A stretch of DNA of 64,000 nt from Citrobacter youngae ATCC 29220 (GCF_000155975.1 NZ_GG730300.1:474159-538158); one strand, 5' to 3'; counted from the first letter of the stretch, positions 36,980 to 46,469 are shown. The notes: generated by a model not told the origin, from the letters alone. Numbers and translations: made by a program.

Positions 36980-38033
36980 TACGCTGGCCCACGTCTTTAC
37001 GCCGCACGGGAATATTGTCTATACCGCCAATGATTTTCGCCAGACCCTGCGTATCTCCGTTGCCGGGACAATCGCGCTGAGCATCTCAACCTTCTACAAC
37101 GTGCAGTACGGCGTGTTTTTTGTGGTTTATCCGCTGATGCTGCTGTCGCTGGTGCCGGTGTTCAACCGCCATGTGGCAAAACAGTTTGTGTTCAGCGCGG
37201 CGGTAAACTGCGTTGAAATGGTGCTAATCGTTGGTTATCTCTCACAGTGGCCGCCGATCATGACGCTGGTGGTGTTTGGCCTGTACGTGATGCGTTTTCG
37301 CTTTATGAGCAAAGGGCCGCTGTTTCTGCTCGGCTCAATGGGCGTGGTGTGCCAGAGCACGATGCTCAACTTTATGAGCTATCCCACCACCAACTGGCAT
37401 ACGTTGATGTTCTCCAATATGGAAGCCTGCGTCATGGCGGTGGCGCTGAGCGCGCTGCTGCATTATCTGATCCCGGACGTGGCTCCCCGCCTGCCGCCGC
37501 CGCGCATTGAAAAAGATGCCGCCCGGGTGCGCCACGAGTCGCTGCTTTCCGGTACGGTGGCGACGATGATTTTTGTTGTCTTCCAGATCTGCGACTTGAG
37601 TGATTCGCTGTCGGCGCTGATGGCGGGCATTTTGATCCTGTTTCCGATGCACTATCGCGGCGCGGTGATCAGCTCGATCTGGCGCGTGGTCGGCGTGGTG
37701 CTGGCCTGTCTGTATATTCTGCTGGTGCAGCTGCTTATCTATGATTTCAGCAACCATATGGTGCTGATGATGCCGCTGATTGGCCTCGGGCTGGCGTTCA
37801 GCGCCCGCCTGCACGTAATGGAAAAAGTCGGCGCGGGCGTGGGGTTTGCCAGTATTACCACCATCGGCATTATGTTTGGCCAGAACCTGCACCCGGATCG
37901 GGACCTGGTATTCAGCGATCTGTACCGCATCACCTCCGTCACCGTCGCGCTGGTGGCAACGCTGACGATGGTATTTTTGGTACACCGGGTGTTGAACTGC
38001 TTTGCCGCGACGCGGTTTGTTATTACCGAGTGA
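36969..38033 (+). CDS. DUF2955-family inner-membrane efflux protein
   Basis: 354 residues from ATG 36969 (MSINTLAHVF), which overlaps the fusion-protein gene by 11 bp; the frame is open upstream to 36858 only as a shadow. About ten membrane helices in two blocks of five, with the DUF2955 motifs FRQTLRISVAGTIAL and PHSxDVAPRLPPP-like linker. The family is related to the FUSC/AaeB aromatic-acid exporters but about half the length. With the MarR and HlyD genes it makes an efflux unit, probably for aromatic or organic acids. Confidence 0.88.
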   Translation: MSINTLAHVFTPHGNIVYTANDFRQTLRISVAGTIALSISTFYNVQYGVFFVVYPLMLLSLVPVFNRHVAKQFVFSAAVNCVEMVLIVGYLSQWPPIMTLVVFGLYVMRFRFMSKGPLFLLGSMGVVCQSTMLNFMSYPTTNWHTLMFSNMEACVMAVALSALLHYLIPDVAPRLPPPRIEKDAARVRHESLLSGTVATMIFVVFQICDLSDSLSALMAGILILFPMHYRGAVISSIWRVVGVVLACLYILLVQLLIYDFSNHMVLMMPLIGLGLAFSARLHVMEKVGAGVGFASITTIGIMFGQNLHPDRDLVFSDLYRITSVTVALVATLTMVFLVHRVLNCFAATRFVITE

Positions 38034-38041
38034 GTGGGGGG

Positions 38042-38138
38042 GGGTAAGTGCCGGATGGCGGCGTAAACGCCTTATCCGGCCTACGGAAAAGTGCCATCTG
38101 TAGGCCCGGTAAGCGCAGCGCCACCGGGCATCAGGGCG
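38042..38138. repeat. REP/BIME element
   Basis: GTGCCGGATGGCGGCGTAAA ... TTATCCGGCCTACG facing TGTAGGCCCGGTAAGCGCAG. Confidence 0.85.
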
Positions 38139-38139
38139 G

Positions 38140-38484
38140 TTATTTCTGTCTGCGCGGCTTCGCCGAAATTACCTCGATAAACTCCTGCACCTGCTGCTGC
38201 TTACGCGCGGACAGCTTGCATACCCGACGCAGCGACTGCAATAACGCCGGCTCTTCTGGTTCCGGCAGCTTTGTCGTCAGCACAATGCAGCCAGGCATCA
38301 CTCTGACATCGAATTTGCAGCCAGTGGTAAAACCGGCGGCTTCCAGCCACTGGCCTTTCATAATAATTGCCGGAACATGCGTGTAATCCGGATAACGACT
38401 CGCATAAGTGACGGTACCCAGACGATTATTTGCCGGGGAGACTTCTGGATCGGTGAATTCTGCAATAGAATGCGGGGTAGTCAT
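38140..38484 (-). CDS. symE: SymE-family toxin
   Basis: 114 residues. The SpoVT/AbrB-like SymE fold shows in [14 protein letters not shown] and [34 protein letters not shown] (read in parts). In E. coli SymE is an SOS-induced protein that condenses nucleoids or cuts RNA and is held down by the antisense RNA SymR. Its place beside the hsd genes is the same here. A LexA-like box lies upstream and a SymR match overlaps the 5' end. Confidence 0.93.
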   Translation of the reverse strand: MTTPHSIAEFTDPEVSPANNRLGTVTYASRYPDYTHVPAIIMKGQWLEAAGFTTGCKFDVRVMPGCIVLTTKLPEPEEPALLQSLRRVCKLSARKQQQVQEFIEVISAKPRRQK

Positions 38485-38555
38485 GGTCTCTATTCCTATT
38501 CCAATAGTGATTGTGATTAGCGAGGCGCTCGTGTTGCAGCACGGGCGTCTTGCGA
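38479..38555 (+). ncRNA. symR: SymR antisense RNA
   Basis: Opposite strand to the symE leader and first codons. The sequence starts AGTCAT and shares with E. coli SymR the block ATAGTGATTGTGATTAGCGA and a GC-rich 3' hairpin (GCTCGTG/GCACGGGC near 38526-38546). A -10 box TAGAAT at 38466-38471 fits the 5' end. It would block SymE translation by pairing. Ends are estimated from the E. coli RNA of 77 nt. Confidence 0.75.
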
Positions 38556-38562
38556 AAAATAC

Positions 38563-38578
38563 CTGTACATATCATCAG
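38563..38578. promoter_or_regulatory. LexA box upstream of symE
   Basis: CTGT-N8-TCAG, one mismatch from CTGT-N8-ACAG, about 80 bases before the symE start. SOS control of symE is known in E. coli. Confidence 0.6.
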
Positions 38579-38656
38579 GGAATAGAAGGAAAGTCCAGCT
38601 GAAAATGAATGAAAATAACGGCGTGGATGCGGGGATGGATTATTTATGGTGATGGG

Positions 38657-38684
38657 AATAAAGCGGCTATTTAGCCGCTTTATT
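38657..38684. terminator. Bidirectional terminator between hsdS and symE
   Basis: A 13-bp perfect stem (AATAAAGCGGCTA / TAGCCGCTTTATT) with a 2-base loop, just beyond the hsdS stop. Confidence 0.75.
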
Positions 38685-38700
38685 GGTTTCTGGGGGCGGG

Positions 38701-40416
38701 TTAATTTATGGCGGCGTCGGTGAGGGCGTCGGCCAGGTGGAGCTGGGTTTGTTGGGTAGTTTGAATATGATATTTTAGTTTTTCACAGATGCTTATTAAT
38801 TCATTTGCTTTTGAAATAATACGATCTTGTTCACTTTGAGATAGAAGAGGAAATAGTGTCATCTCTAACTGCTTCGTAGATATATGTGGAACACCATTAC
38901 TTCTTCCAGGATCAATTGAATTTATGAAAAAGTAAGATTTCAACCATGTTGTTAAGAAGGTGTTAGACACCGTGTTGGCATAATTTTTAAATTTTGCTAC
39001 TCGTTGGAGAAGCAAGCATGGCAAATCTGATTTTCTGATGGTGGCATATTTTAACCCAGTATTAATAATTGGGCGGTCTAATGAAATGACAATATCGTTC
39101 TCTGATAAAACATAATTTTCGAAATCATCTCTCATTTCATTTGGTATATACACTACATCCTTCCAATTGGTCACTCCGTGAGCAATGTTTGCATTCCGTA
39201 ATAAACGTAATCCTGCAGGGCTAAACCACTCACTTTTAAAGGCATATCCATTTAGAAAATTAAAAATAGAACCCAGGCGACACCATTCCCACCCACTCGG
39301 CAGTTCAAACGGTTTTTCCTCATCACTAATCGGCGGCAACGGTTTTTGCTTTTTAATTTTCCCGTCTTTTACCAATTGCGTTTTTTCCTGCGCAATACGT
39401 TTGAGGAGTTCAGAGGCCGGTTCGTCATTCGGATCCTGCGGCACCAGTTTGCCCATTACCGCCAGTTGCAGAATGGTCTGTTTTAAGGCGTCAATGCTGG
39501 CTTCGGTGGTAAACAGCGTGTCGAAATGTTCGCTGATACGCGCCCAGTTTTCGGCCAGTTCATCGGCGTTCTGGCTGCCGGTTAGCGTGGTCAGCAGGGT
39601 TTCAACCAACTGTTGATGGGCGTCCAGACTGGTCAGGGAGTGCTGTTCTAGCTGGTCGCAGAGGGACATTAACTGTTCGATCTTGGCGTTAATATTAATT
39701 TGTGTCTTAATTGGTGAAATAATAACAGGGATAGATATTAATTTTGCTTGGTTAAGTTTTGGAACAGTTGTTCCAGTAATAAAATGTGCTAGATCGGAAA
39801 TAGTTAAGTAATTAACTAAAAACTCATTGGTTATAATTGATTTAAATACTTTTAGTACATGCGCATGATTATTTACCCAACTTTTTCCTGAAATACAGAA
39901 CGCAGTCTTATCACCCTTCCTCCATTTAGCACCATCCTCTCCAACAAGCACTAATTTATCATCAAATATATAATCGCTGACATGATCAACAATGCCTGAA
40001 GCGCCATAATAAGGATATATACCCTGTGTTCGCTCATCTTTTGAAATGGGTTTCCTCATATAGTCTAAAACTTCTACTATTTCTCCTAGACGAACCCATT
40101 CCCACCCCACCGGCAGCTCAAACGGTTTCTCCTCCTCACTAATCTCCGGCAGCGGCTTGGTCTTTTTAATTTTCCCCTGCTTTACCAGCTCGGCCTTTTC
40201 CGCCGCAATACGCTCCAGCAGCACCGACGCCGGTTCATCGTTCGGATCCTGCGGCACCAGCTTGCCGCGCACTGCCAGCTCCAGAATCAGCTCGCGCAGC
40301 TTCTTAATGCCGTACAGGTCGATCTTACCCGAGCTGCCGCGCCCGGCCGTGGAGCGGGTTTGCAGCGCCGTGGTCCAGGTGTCGATATGGTCGACAATCA
40401 GTTTTTCCACCGCCAT
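38701..40416 (-). CDS. hsdS: Type I restriction specificity subunit HsdS (type IB-like)
   Basis: 571 residues, the size of EcoAI-type (IB) S subunits. Two homologous conserved blocks, each LxLAVxGKLVPQDPNDEPAS...LPxGWEWxRLG (about 45-112 and 316-385), flank two target-recognition domains of about 180 residues. Each TRD is clearly richer in A+T than the conserved blocks, a sign of exchange between strains. The start overlaps the hsdM stop by one base (TGATG). Sequence specificity cannot be deduced. Confidence 0.95.
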   Translation of the reverse strand: MAVEKLIVDHIDTWTTALQTRSTAGRGSSGKIDLYGIKKLRELILELAVRGKLVPQDPNDEPASVLLERIAAEKAELVKQGKIKKTKPLPEISEEEKPFELPVGWEWVRLGEIVEVLDYMRKPISKDERTQGIYPYYGASGIVDHVSDYIFDDKLVLVGEDGAKWRKGDKTAFCISGKSWVNNHAHVLKVFKSIITNEFLVNYLTISDLAHFITGTTVPKLNQAKLISIPVIISPIKTQININAKIEQLMSLCDQLEQHSLTSLDAHQQLVETLLTTLTGSQNADELAENWARISEHFDTLFTTEASIDALKQTILQLAVMGKLVPQDPNDEPASELLKRIAQEKTQLVKDGKIKKQKPLPPISDEEKPFELPSGWEWCRLGSIFNFLNGYAFKSEWFSPAGLRLLRNANIAHGVTNWKDVVYIPNEMRDDFENYVLSENDIVISLDRPIINTGLKYATIRKSDLPCLLLQRVAKFKNYANTVSNTFLTTWLKSYFFINSIDPGRSNGVPHISTKQLEMTLFPLLSQSEQDRIISKANELISICEKLKYHIQTTQQTQLHLADALTDAAIN

Positions 40417-41885
40417 CAGTTGGCCTCCTTACCGGAGAGCGCCGCGCCGAGAATATCGCGCAGCTGGTGGCGCAGGGTCTGAATTTCTTCCTGCTGTTTG
40501 GCATATTGCGCCAGCAGTTCGTCCGGATCGTGGCTGACGGTTTCCGCCTGGTGCGGGTTTTTGATATCGAGATTGAAGTTGCGGGCAATCACCTCGTCGA
40601 TGCTGACCTTCCACGCCTGTTCGTTCTCGACGCGGCTGGCGAAGCCGTCGGCCTCGTTGCCCCACCAGTCGATCTCGGCCTGGAATTCTTCAAACTTCAT
40701 TGGTTTGGTTTTGCTGTAGTTCTTCACGCCCGCCGGGTACGGGTGCTCGTAGAACCAGATCTCTTTGGTCGGCTGACCTTTGGTAAAGAACAGCAGGTTA
40801 GTTTTGATCCCGGTGTACGGGTTAAACACGCCGTTCGGCAGACGCACGATGGTGTGCAGGTTGCACTCCTCGGTGAGCAGCTTTTTGATCTTGGTTTTCA
40901 CGCCTTCGCCAAACAGCGTGCCGTCCGGCAGCACCACCGCCGCGCGGCCGTTTTTCGCCAGCACTTCAACGATCAGTTGCAGGAACAGATCCGCCGTTTC
41001 GCGGGTCTGCATTTCTGCCGGGAAGTTCTTCTCGATGCCGTCTTCTTCGGTGCCGCCGAACGGTGGGTTGGTGACAATCACATCCAGCTGTTCATCCCAC
41101 GACGACAGCGGCTTATTGAGGGTGTTGTCGTGACGAATTTGCACCGGCACTTCGATGCCGTGCAGCAGCATATTGGTGGTCGCCAGCAGGTGCGGGAGCT
41201 GTTTTTTCTCTACGCCGTGGATCTGCTGTTGCAGTGTCTGGTGATCGGCCACGCTCTTCACGTAGTTGTTTTTTACGTGATCGAACGCGCAGGCGAGGAA
41301 GCCGCCGGTGCCGCAGGCCGGGTCCATAATCGACTCGCCTAGCTTCGGATCGACGCGATCGACCATAAAGCGGGTGACGGCACGCGGGGTATAAAACTCA
41401 CCGGCATTACCCGCCGATTGCAGATCTTTGAGGATCTGTTCGTAAATGTCGCCGAACAGGTGGCGTTCGCTGGCGCTGGTAAAGTCAATTTCGTTGAGCT
41501 TGTTGATCACCTGACGCAGCAGGGTGCCGTTTTTCATGTAGTTATAGGCATCGCTGAACGCCTGTCTGACCACAAAGCCGCGCGGGTTTTTATCGATGGG
41601 GGCGGTGAGGTTTTTCAGCGCCGGGAACAGGTCATCGTTGACGAACTCCAGCAGGGAATCGCCGGTAATGCCCTCAGCGTTCGCCGCCCAGGTGCGCCAC
41701 AGGTAGCGCTGCGGGATAGGGGACTGATAGTTATCCTGCTCCAGTTCCAGCGCCTCTTCCTGGGCGTCAAAGATTTTCAGAAACAGCAGCCAGGAGAGCT
41801 GGCCGAGGCGCTGCGCATCGCCGTCCACGCCGGCGTCTTTGCGCATAATGTCCTGTAAGGATTTGATCACTGAACTGATTGACAT
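40416..41885 (-). CDS. hsdM: Type I DNA methyltransferase subunit HsdM
   Basis: 489 residues from ATG 41885 (MSISSVIKSLQDIMRKDAG); an ATG four codons earlier has no ribosome site. N6-adenine methyltransferase with SAM motif DPACGTGGF and catalytic motif NPPFGG, preceded by the HsdM helical N-terminal domain. With length 489 it agrees with the EcoAI (type IB) M subunit. It modifies host DNA with HsdS and forms the R2M2S nuclease with HsdR. Confidence 0.96.
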   Translation of the reverse strand: MSISSVIKSLQDIMRKDAGVDGDAQRLGQLSWLLFLKIFDAQEEALELEQDNYQSPIPQRYLWRTWAANAEGITGDSLLEFVNDDLFPALKNLTAPIDKNPRGFVVRQAFSDAYNYMKNGTLLRQVINKLNEIDFTSASERHLFGDIYEQILKDLQSAGNAGEFYTPRAVTRFMVDRVDPKLGESIMDPACGTGGFLACAFDHVKNNYVKSVADHQTLQQQIHGVEKKQLPHLLATTNMLLHGIEVPVQIRHDNTLNKPLSSWDEQLDVIVTNPPFGGTEEDGIEKNFPAEMQTRETADLFLQLIVEVLAKNGRAAVVLPDGTLFGEGVKTKIKKLLTEECNLHTIVRLPNGVFNPYTGIKTNLLFFTKGQPTKEIWFYEHPYPAGVKNYSKTKPMKFEEFQAEIDWWGNEADGFASRVENEQAWKVSIDEVIARNFNLDIKNPHQAETVSHDPDELLAQYAKQQEEIQTLRHQLRDILGAALSGKEAN

Positions 41886-41959
41886 GATGTATTCCATGTT
41901 TCATTAACAATAAGGCCTTCTGCTACGCGGCGGCGGCAGAAGGCGCAAAAGGGGAGTGG

Positions 41960-44383
41960 TTACGCGGAGCGGGGCGGTAAGTGGTAGATTTCGCTCTCCA
42001 GCTCGCTGATGGCCTGATTATACCCGTTACGGTCGCCGAATCCGCTTTTAATGATCTCCGGCAGCGTACCCATGCTGTCGAACGGCTTGAGCTTCAGCAC
42101 CTGAATACTCTCTATTTCCTGCACGCCCGCGTCGGCGTATTTATCCAGCAGCGTATTCAGCACCGCCTGCGCGGCGTCGGAGTATTTGGTGAAGTAGTTG
42201 CGTTTACGCACGTTCTCCGCCCGCTCTTTGCGGGTTAACGGCGGCTGACCATACACCACGTGGCACAGCATGTCGAACGGGTCGAGCTCTTTACCGACCT
42301 CTTCCGCCAGCACTTCCCAGATAATCCCCTGCTGCTCCAGCTCCTTGATGATGGCCTCTTTGCGTTCGGCGTCCTGCCACTTGCGGGTGAAATCATCCAG
42401 CGAGGCGTACTCTTTGAGCAGCGTTTTGCGGGTGTAATCTTTGAAGGATTCGGTGACCAGCTTGCCATCGGCGTCGTAATACTGCACGCGCTGGGCAATC
42501 ACGCCGACAGCGACGCCGTTAACGTGAAACTTACGTACTTTGTTTTCTTCGTCTTCCGGCAGCGGGCCGACATCGTCTGCACCGGTGACGGTATACGGCG
42601 CGGGATCTTCATCGGCCCCGGTGATGTCATCTTCAGTCTCTTCTTCGTGCTCGTCGAACTGCTCTTCAAAATCAGACTCCGGGTCGGCGATATCCTCCGG
42701 CGTGGTGTCCATCACCTTTTCCGGGATGCCGTCGAAGCGTTCGTCGGCGAACAGTTCGGTGGCCTTTTTGAAGTCGAGAATGGTGAACCATAGCTTGCCA
42801 TAGCGTTCATCAATGCGGGTACCGCGGCCGATGATCTGCTTGAATTTGGTCATCGACTGAATGTTTTGGTCCAGCACCACCAGTTTGCAGGTTTTGGCGT
42901 CGACGCCGGTGGTCATCAGTTCGGAGGTGGTGGCGATAACCGGATAGGCCTTTTTGGGGTTAATAAAGTTATCCAGTTGGGCTTTGCCGATGTCGTCATC
43001 GCCGGTGATTTTCATCACGTACTTGTCGTTCTTCTTGACCTGTTCCGGGTTGAGATTGACCAGCGCGCGGCGCATCCGCTCCGCGTGATCGATGTCATTA
43101 CAGAAGATGATGGTTTTATCCATCGGATTGGTGCGTTTGAGGTAATCGGTAATGGTTTTCGCCACCAGTTCGGTGCGTTCATCAATCACCATCGTGCGAT
43201 CAAAATCTTTCTGGTTGTAGATACGGTCGTCGATCAGTTCGCCGTTTTTATCCGTCTGGCCTTTGGTCGGGCGCCAGCCCTGGAGATCAACGTCGATATC
43301 GACGCGCACCACTTTATAAGGGGCAAGGAAGCCGTCTTCGATGCCTTCTTTCAGCGAGTAGATATAGACCGGGTCGCCGAAGTAGTCGGTACTGGAGACT
43401 TCATGAGTCTCTTTCGGCGTGGCGGTTAAGCCAATCTGTGTGGCGGAGCTGAAATAGTCGAGGATTTCGCGCCACGCGCTGTCTTCGGAGGCGCTGCCGC
43501 GATGGCATTCGTCGATCACAATCAGGTCAAAGAAATCCGGGGCTACTTGTTTAAAGGCCTTTTGATCTTCTTCCGGGCCGGTGATGGCCTGATACAGCGC
43601 GAGGTGGATTTCAAATGCCGGATCGATGGTGCGTCCGCTGACTTTGGTCATTGCCGTGCCAAACGGCAGGAAGTCGTTAGTTTTAGTTTGATTGACCAGA
43701 ATGTTGCGATCGGCGAGAAACAGGATCCGCTTTTTACTTTTCGCTTTCCATAAGCGCCAGATGATCTGGAAGGCGGTGTAGGTTTTCCCCGTTCCGGTCG
43801 CCATCACCAGCAGAACGCGGCTCTGCCCGGCGGAAACGGCTTCAATGGTTTTATTGATGGCCTGTAGTTGGTAATAACGCGGCGCTTTGCCGCTGTTATC
43901 GTCGTAGTAGTCCTGGGTAATCACCGGAAGCTGGGCTTGCGTGTAACCCTTCCAGACGCAGTATTTTTGCCATAATTCGTCAGGTGTTGGAAATTCGTCG
44001 AGGGTGATTTCTCGCTCAATCGCGGCAGTTGCTGTTTTATCGTGGAAGATAAAACCGTCGCCGTTAGAAGCAAACGCAAAGGGAACGTCCAGCAGGTGGG
44101 CATAATCCAGTGCCTGCTGCATGCCTTTGCCGATTTCATGTTTATTGGCTTTGGCTTCGATCACCGCCAGCGGCATGTTTAATTTGTGATACAGCACGAT
44201 ATCGGCGGATTTCACCGTTCTCCGCGCCGCGACTTTGCCGCGTACGATGACCTTACCGTCCCGGAGTTTGACCTCTTGTCTGATTTGCGTTGTGTGGTTC
44301 CAGCCAGCATCGAGGATGGCGGGGATAACGCATTTGGTGATGATGTCTGCTTCCGTCAGGGTACTCAGGTTCAGGTCAGCCAT
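41960..44383 (-). CDS. hsdR: Type I restriction endonuclease subunit HsdR (type IB-like)
   Basis: 807 residues, much shorter than EcoKI HsdR (about 1170) and near EcoAI HsdR, so type IB. The nuclease PD-(D/E)XK residues are Asp61 (SADIVLY) and Glu76-Ala-Lys78 (VIEAK). The SF2 translocase has Walker A ATGTGKT (195-201), DECH (291-294), TATPK and the C-terminal helicase [10 protein letters not shown]. An acidic linker ([18 protein letters not shown] in part) joins the C-terminal HsdM-binding domain. It lies 74 bases upstream of hsdM on the same strand. No frame damage, so the system looks active. Confidence 0.97.
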   Translation of the reverse strand: MADLNLSTLTEADIITKCVIPAILDAGWNHTTQIRQEVKLRDGKVIVRGKVAARRTVKSADIVLYHKLNMPLAVIEAKANKHEIGKGMQQALDYAHLLDVPFAFASNGDGFIFHDKTATAAIEREITLDEFPTPDELWQKYCVWKGYTQAQLPVITQDYYDDNSGKAPRYYQLQAINKTIEAVSAGQSRVLLVMATGTGKTYTAFQIIWRLWKAKSKKRILFLADRNILVNQTKTNDFLPFGTAMTKVSGRTIDPAFEIHLALYQAITGPEEDQKAFKQVAPDFFDLIVIDECHRGSASEDSAWREILDYFSSATQIGLTATPKETHEVSSTDYFGDPVYIYSLKEGIEDGFLAPYKVVRVDIDVDLQGWRPTKGQTDKNGELIDDRIYNQKDFDRTMVIDERTELVAKTITDYLKRTNPMDKTIIFCNDIDHAERMRRALVNLNPEQVKKNDKYVMKITGDDDIGKAQLDNFINPKKAYPVIATTSELMTTGVDAKTCKLVVLDQNIQSMTKFKQIIGRGTRIDERYGKLWFTILDFKKATELFADERFDGIPEKVMDTTPEDIADPESDFEEQFDEHEEETEDDITGADEDPAPYTVTGADDVGPLPEDEENKVRKFHVNGVAVGVIAQRVQYYDADGKLVTESFKDYTRKTLLKEYASLDDFTRKWQDAERKEAIIKELEQQGIIWEVLAEEVGKELDPFDMLCHVVYGQPPLTRKERAENVRKRNYFTKYSDAAQAVLNTLLDKYADAGVQEIESIQVLKLKPFDSMGTLPEIIKSGFGDRNGYNQAISELESEIYHLPPRSA

Positions 44384-44478
44384 GTCCGTTCTCTACCGAT
44401 AATGGGATTGCTCTGATTTTACACATTATTGTTATGCAAGCCATGAACAGAAATGGCTTTGCTACTGCGTTTTGCCCG

Positions 44479-45645
44479 TTACTCAATCCCCAGCTCATCA
44501 AACCGCTGCAAATCTACATCCAGCAGCTCGACCGCATTGCTGCGTCGAATGCCAACGTTATTTTCAATCAACATTTCCAGCAGGCGATCGCCATCAATTA
44601 ACGTAATCGGTGCTGCGCCCGGAAACAGCGCTGCTTCCGCGCATTTGGCGGCAAACTTGCCGGTGGTGATCAGCGTGCCGCGAATGGCTTTATGGTAGGG
44701 CAGTGCGCCGCGCAGCTGATCGATATACGGGCGGGTAATGGTGTTCTGCATCCGTTTTACCTGCACCACTTCGGTAATGGTGGTGATGCCCACCTGTACC
44801 TTACCAATCACGTCCACGCCTTTATCACCAGAGGCTTTGGTGACCTCGACCTCTTCATAGCCCATCGCTTCAAGAAGCTGCGCTACAAGATGCTCAAACT
44901 TGTACGGATTCATGGTGGAGAGCTGCTCGCGCAGCACCCCTTTTTGCTGCTCGTTGTAGCGTTTTACCGCATCGAGCAGCGCCTTACGCGGATCCGCCTT
45001 TTTCGTTGGCAGCGCTTGTGTCAGCCACTGGCGACCTGCGTCAGTAATGCGGTAGCTCATCCCTTCTCTGGCCGCCAGTTGGCGGTCAATCAGGTTATAC
45101 AGACGCGAGTAGAGCGTGCTTTTTGCCGAGCGGTCGGAGGCAAATTTAGAATGCTGATGCAAAAACGCCAGCCATTCTGGTAGCAGATCCCCACGGCGCG
45201 ACATTTCACGACCGGCAAGCAGTTCCAGCAGTTGTATCAGCCCTTCCTGATCGTCCAGCCAGCGCAGAGTTTCGTCGTCGTCTTGCAGAAAACGTTCGCC
45301 ACGAGCGGTCGGTGCCCAGATGTCATCGGCGGTGCTTGCCATCAGATCAAACAGCGGGTAGTTGAGGAACAGGTAGCAGCCGTAGCTGTGGCGTGGGTTC
45401 AGAATATGATTGTCGGTTTGCCAGATACGTAGTGCAATTTCGGCATCCTCACCGCTTAAGCGCTCGTTGATCCATAAATCAGGTTCTGACCAGTCGACCG
45501 GGTTTTGTGGGGTACCGGTTTGTTCAAAGATGGCGGTAATCATACTGCGTACCGATTTCAGGGAGTAACCTGAAACGGCTTTCATCATCGCTTTAACCTG
45601 GGCGTAGGTCGGAAAAAGCGGGGTAATCACTTTGTAATTTTTCAC
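44479..45645 (-). CDS. Mrr-family restriction endonuclease (variant)
   Basis: 388 residues; the C-terminal Mrr_cat domain (about 245-365) has the nuclease residues Glu251, Asp278 (GDKGVDVIG) and Gln295-Val-Lys297 (EVVQVKR). E. coli K-12 Mrr is 304 residues with a different N-terminal half; this protein has a longer, unrelated-looking N terminus of about 230 residues with a winged-helix-like middle (MSYRITDAGRQWLTQ). It occupies the K-12 mrr position upstream of hsdR. It probably restricts modified (methylated) DNA, though the recognised modification is unknown. Confidence 0.85.
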   Translation of the reverse strand: MKNYKVITPLFPTYAQVKAMMKAVSGYSLKSVRSMITAIFEQTGTPQNPVDWSEPDLWINERLSGEDAEIALRIWQTDNHILNPRHSYGCYLFLNYPLFDLMASTADDIWAPTARGERFLQDDDETLRWLDDQEGLIQLLELLAGREMSRRGDLLPEWLAFLHQHSKFASDRSAKSTLYSRLYNLIDRQLAAREGMSYRITDAGRQWLTQALPTKKADPRKALLDAVKRYNEQQKGVLREQLSTMNPYKFEHLVAQLLEAMGYEEVEVTKASGDKGVDVIGKVQVGITTITEVVQVKRMQNTITRPYIDQLRGALPYHKAIRGTLITTGKFAAKCAEAALFPGAAPITLIDGDRLLEMLIENNVGIRRSNAVELLDVDLQRFDELGIE

Positions 45646-45735
45646 GTTTATCCCTTAACAAATGCAATGGCAATAGCTTGCCATACCAGGTGAAAAATTC
45701 CATGGGATGAATCATTTATCGGAATGAAAACTGCC

Positions 45736-45772
45736 CATGCCGGATGGCGGCTACGCCTTATCTGGCCTACAA
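45736..45772. repeat. Single REP unit
   Basis: TGCCGGATGGCGGCTACGCC followed by TTATCTGGCCTACA. Confidence 0.8.
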
Positions 45773-45835
45773 AATTCAATCCCTGATCGTCAAATTGTGA
45801 AGCTATTTCCAACAATCCAGGTATAATCGTAAGAT

Positions 45836-45865
45836 AATTGTATATACGTTTTTGTATATACAATT
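45836..45865. promoter_or_regulatory. Inverted-repeat operator of brnTA
   Basis: AATTGTATATAC, 6-nt spacer, GTATATACAATT: a perfect 12-bp inverted repeat. A -10 box TATAAT lies at 45822-45827, so the operator covers the transcription start. BrnA-type antitoxins are known to repress their own operon. Confidence 0.7.
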
Positions 45866-45878
45866 AGGGATGAAATAC

Positions 45879-46166
45879 ATGCCAATGGAGTTTGAATGGG
45901 ATGCAAACAAGGCACAAAGTAACCACCGTAAACATGGTGTTCGCTTTGAGGATGCAGTATTGGTTTTCGACGACCCACGGCATATGTCCAGACAGGATCG
46001 TTATGAGAACGGTGAGTATCGGTGGCAGACCATCGGTCTTGTTCATGGCATTGCGGTTATTTTGGTTGCCCATAGCGTTAGATTTGAAAGTGGCGTTGAA
46101 GTCATTCGTATCATCAGTGCCAGAAAGGCAGACAGTAAAGAGAGGAATCGTTATGAGCATAGTTAA
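45879..46166 (+). CDS. brnT: BrnT-family RNase toxin
   Basis: 95 residues from ATG 45879 (MPMEFEWDANKAQSN). The BrnT fold shows in EFEWDANKAQSNHRKHGVRFEDAV, ENGEYRWQTIG and the terminal VIRIISARKADSKERNRYE (read in parts), with the family's Arg, His and Glu residues. BrnT is a RelE-like ribonuclease; in Brucella it is induced by stress. It overlaps brnA by 14 bp. AGGGATGAAATAC precedes the ATG, a moderate ribosome site. Confidence 0.93.
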   Translation: MPMEFEWDANKAQSNHRKHGVRFEDAVLVFDDPRHMSRQDRYENGEYRWQTIGLVHGIAVILVAHSVRFESGVEVIRIISARKADSKERNRYEHS

Positions 46167-46455
46167 ACATAAACGCGGCAGCGTATCCGCGCTGAGTGCT
46201 CAGCATGAGGCTGAACTGAAGGCGCTGGCGAATAAACCGGATGATGATATTGATTATAGCGACATTCCCGTGACCGAAGATGAGCAGTGGTCAGAGGCTA
46301 GTCGCGGTAAGTTTTTCCGTCCGTTGAAAACGCAGGCATCGGTGCGCATTGATGCCGATGTGATGGAGTGGCTAAAGCGCCCCGGGAAGGGTTACCAGAC
46401 GCGGCTAAATGCTATTTTGCGCGAGGCTATGCTGAGAGAGCAAAACAAGAAATAG
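46153..46455 (+). CDS. brnA: BrnA-family antitoxin
   Basis: 100 residues from ATG 46153, with AGGA 6 bases upstream. N-terminal part is charged and flexible; the C-terminal ribbon-helix-helix (KTQASVRIDADVMEWLKRPGKGYQTRLNAILREAM, read in parts, about 60-95) is the DNA-binding BrnA domain. It neutralises BrnT and represses the operon through the palindrome at 45836-45865. Confidence 0.92.
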   Translation: MSIVKHKRGSVSALSAQHEAELKALANKPDDDIDYSDIPVTEDEQWSEASRGKFFRPLKTQASVRIDADVMEWLKRPGKGYQTRLNAILREAMLREQNKK

Positions 46456-46469
46456 CCTATACCGGGGCT

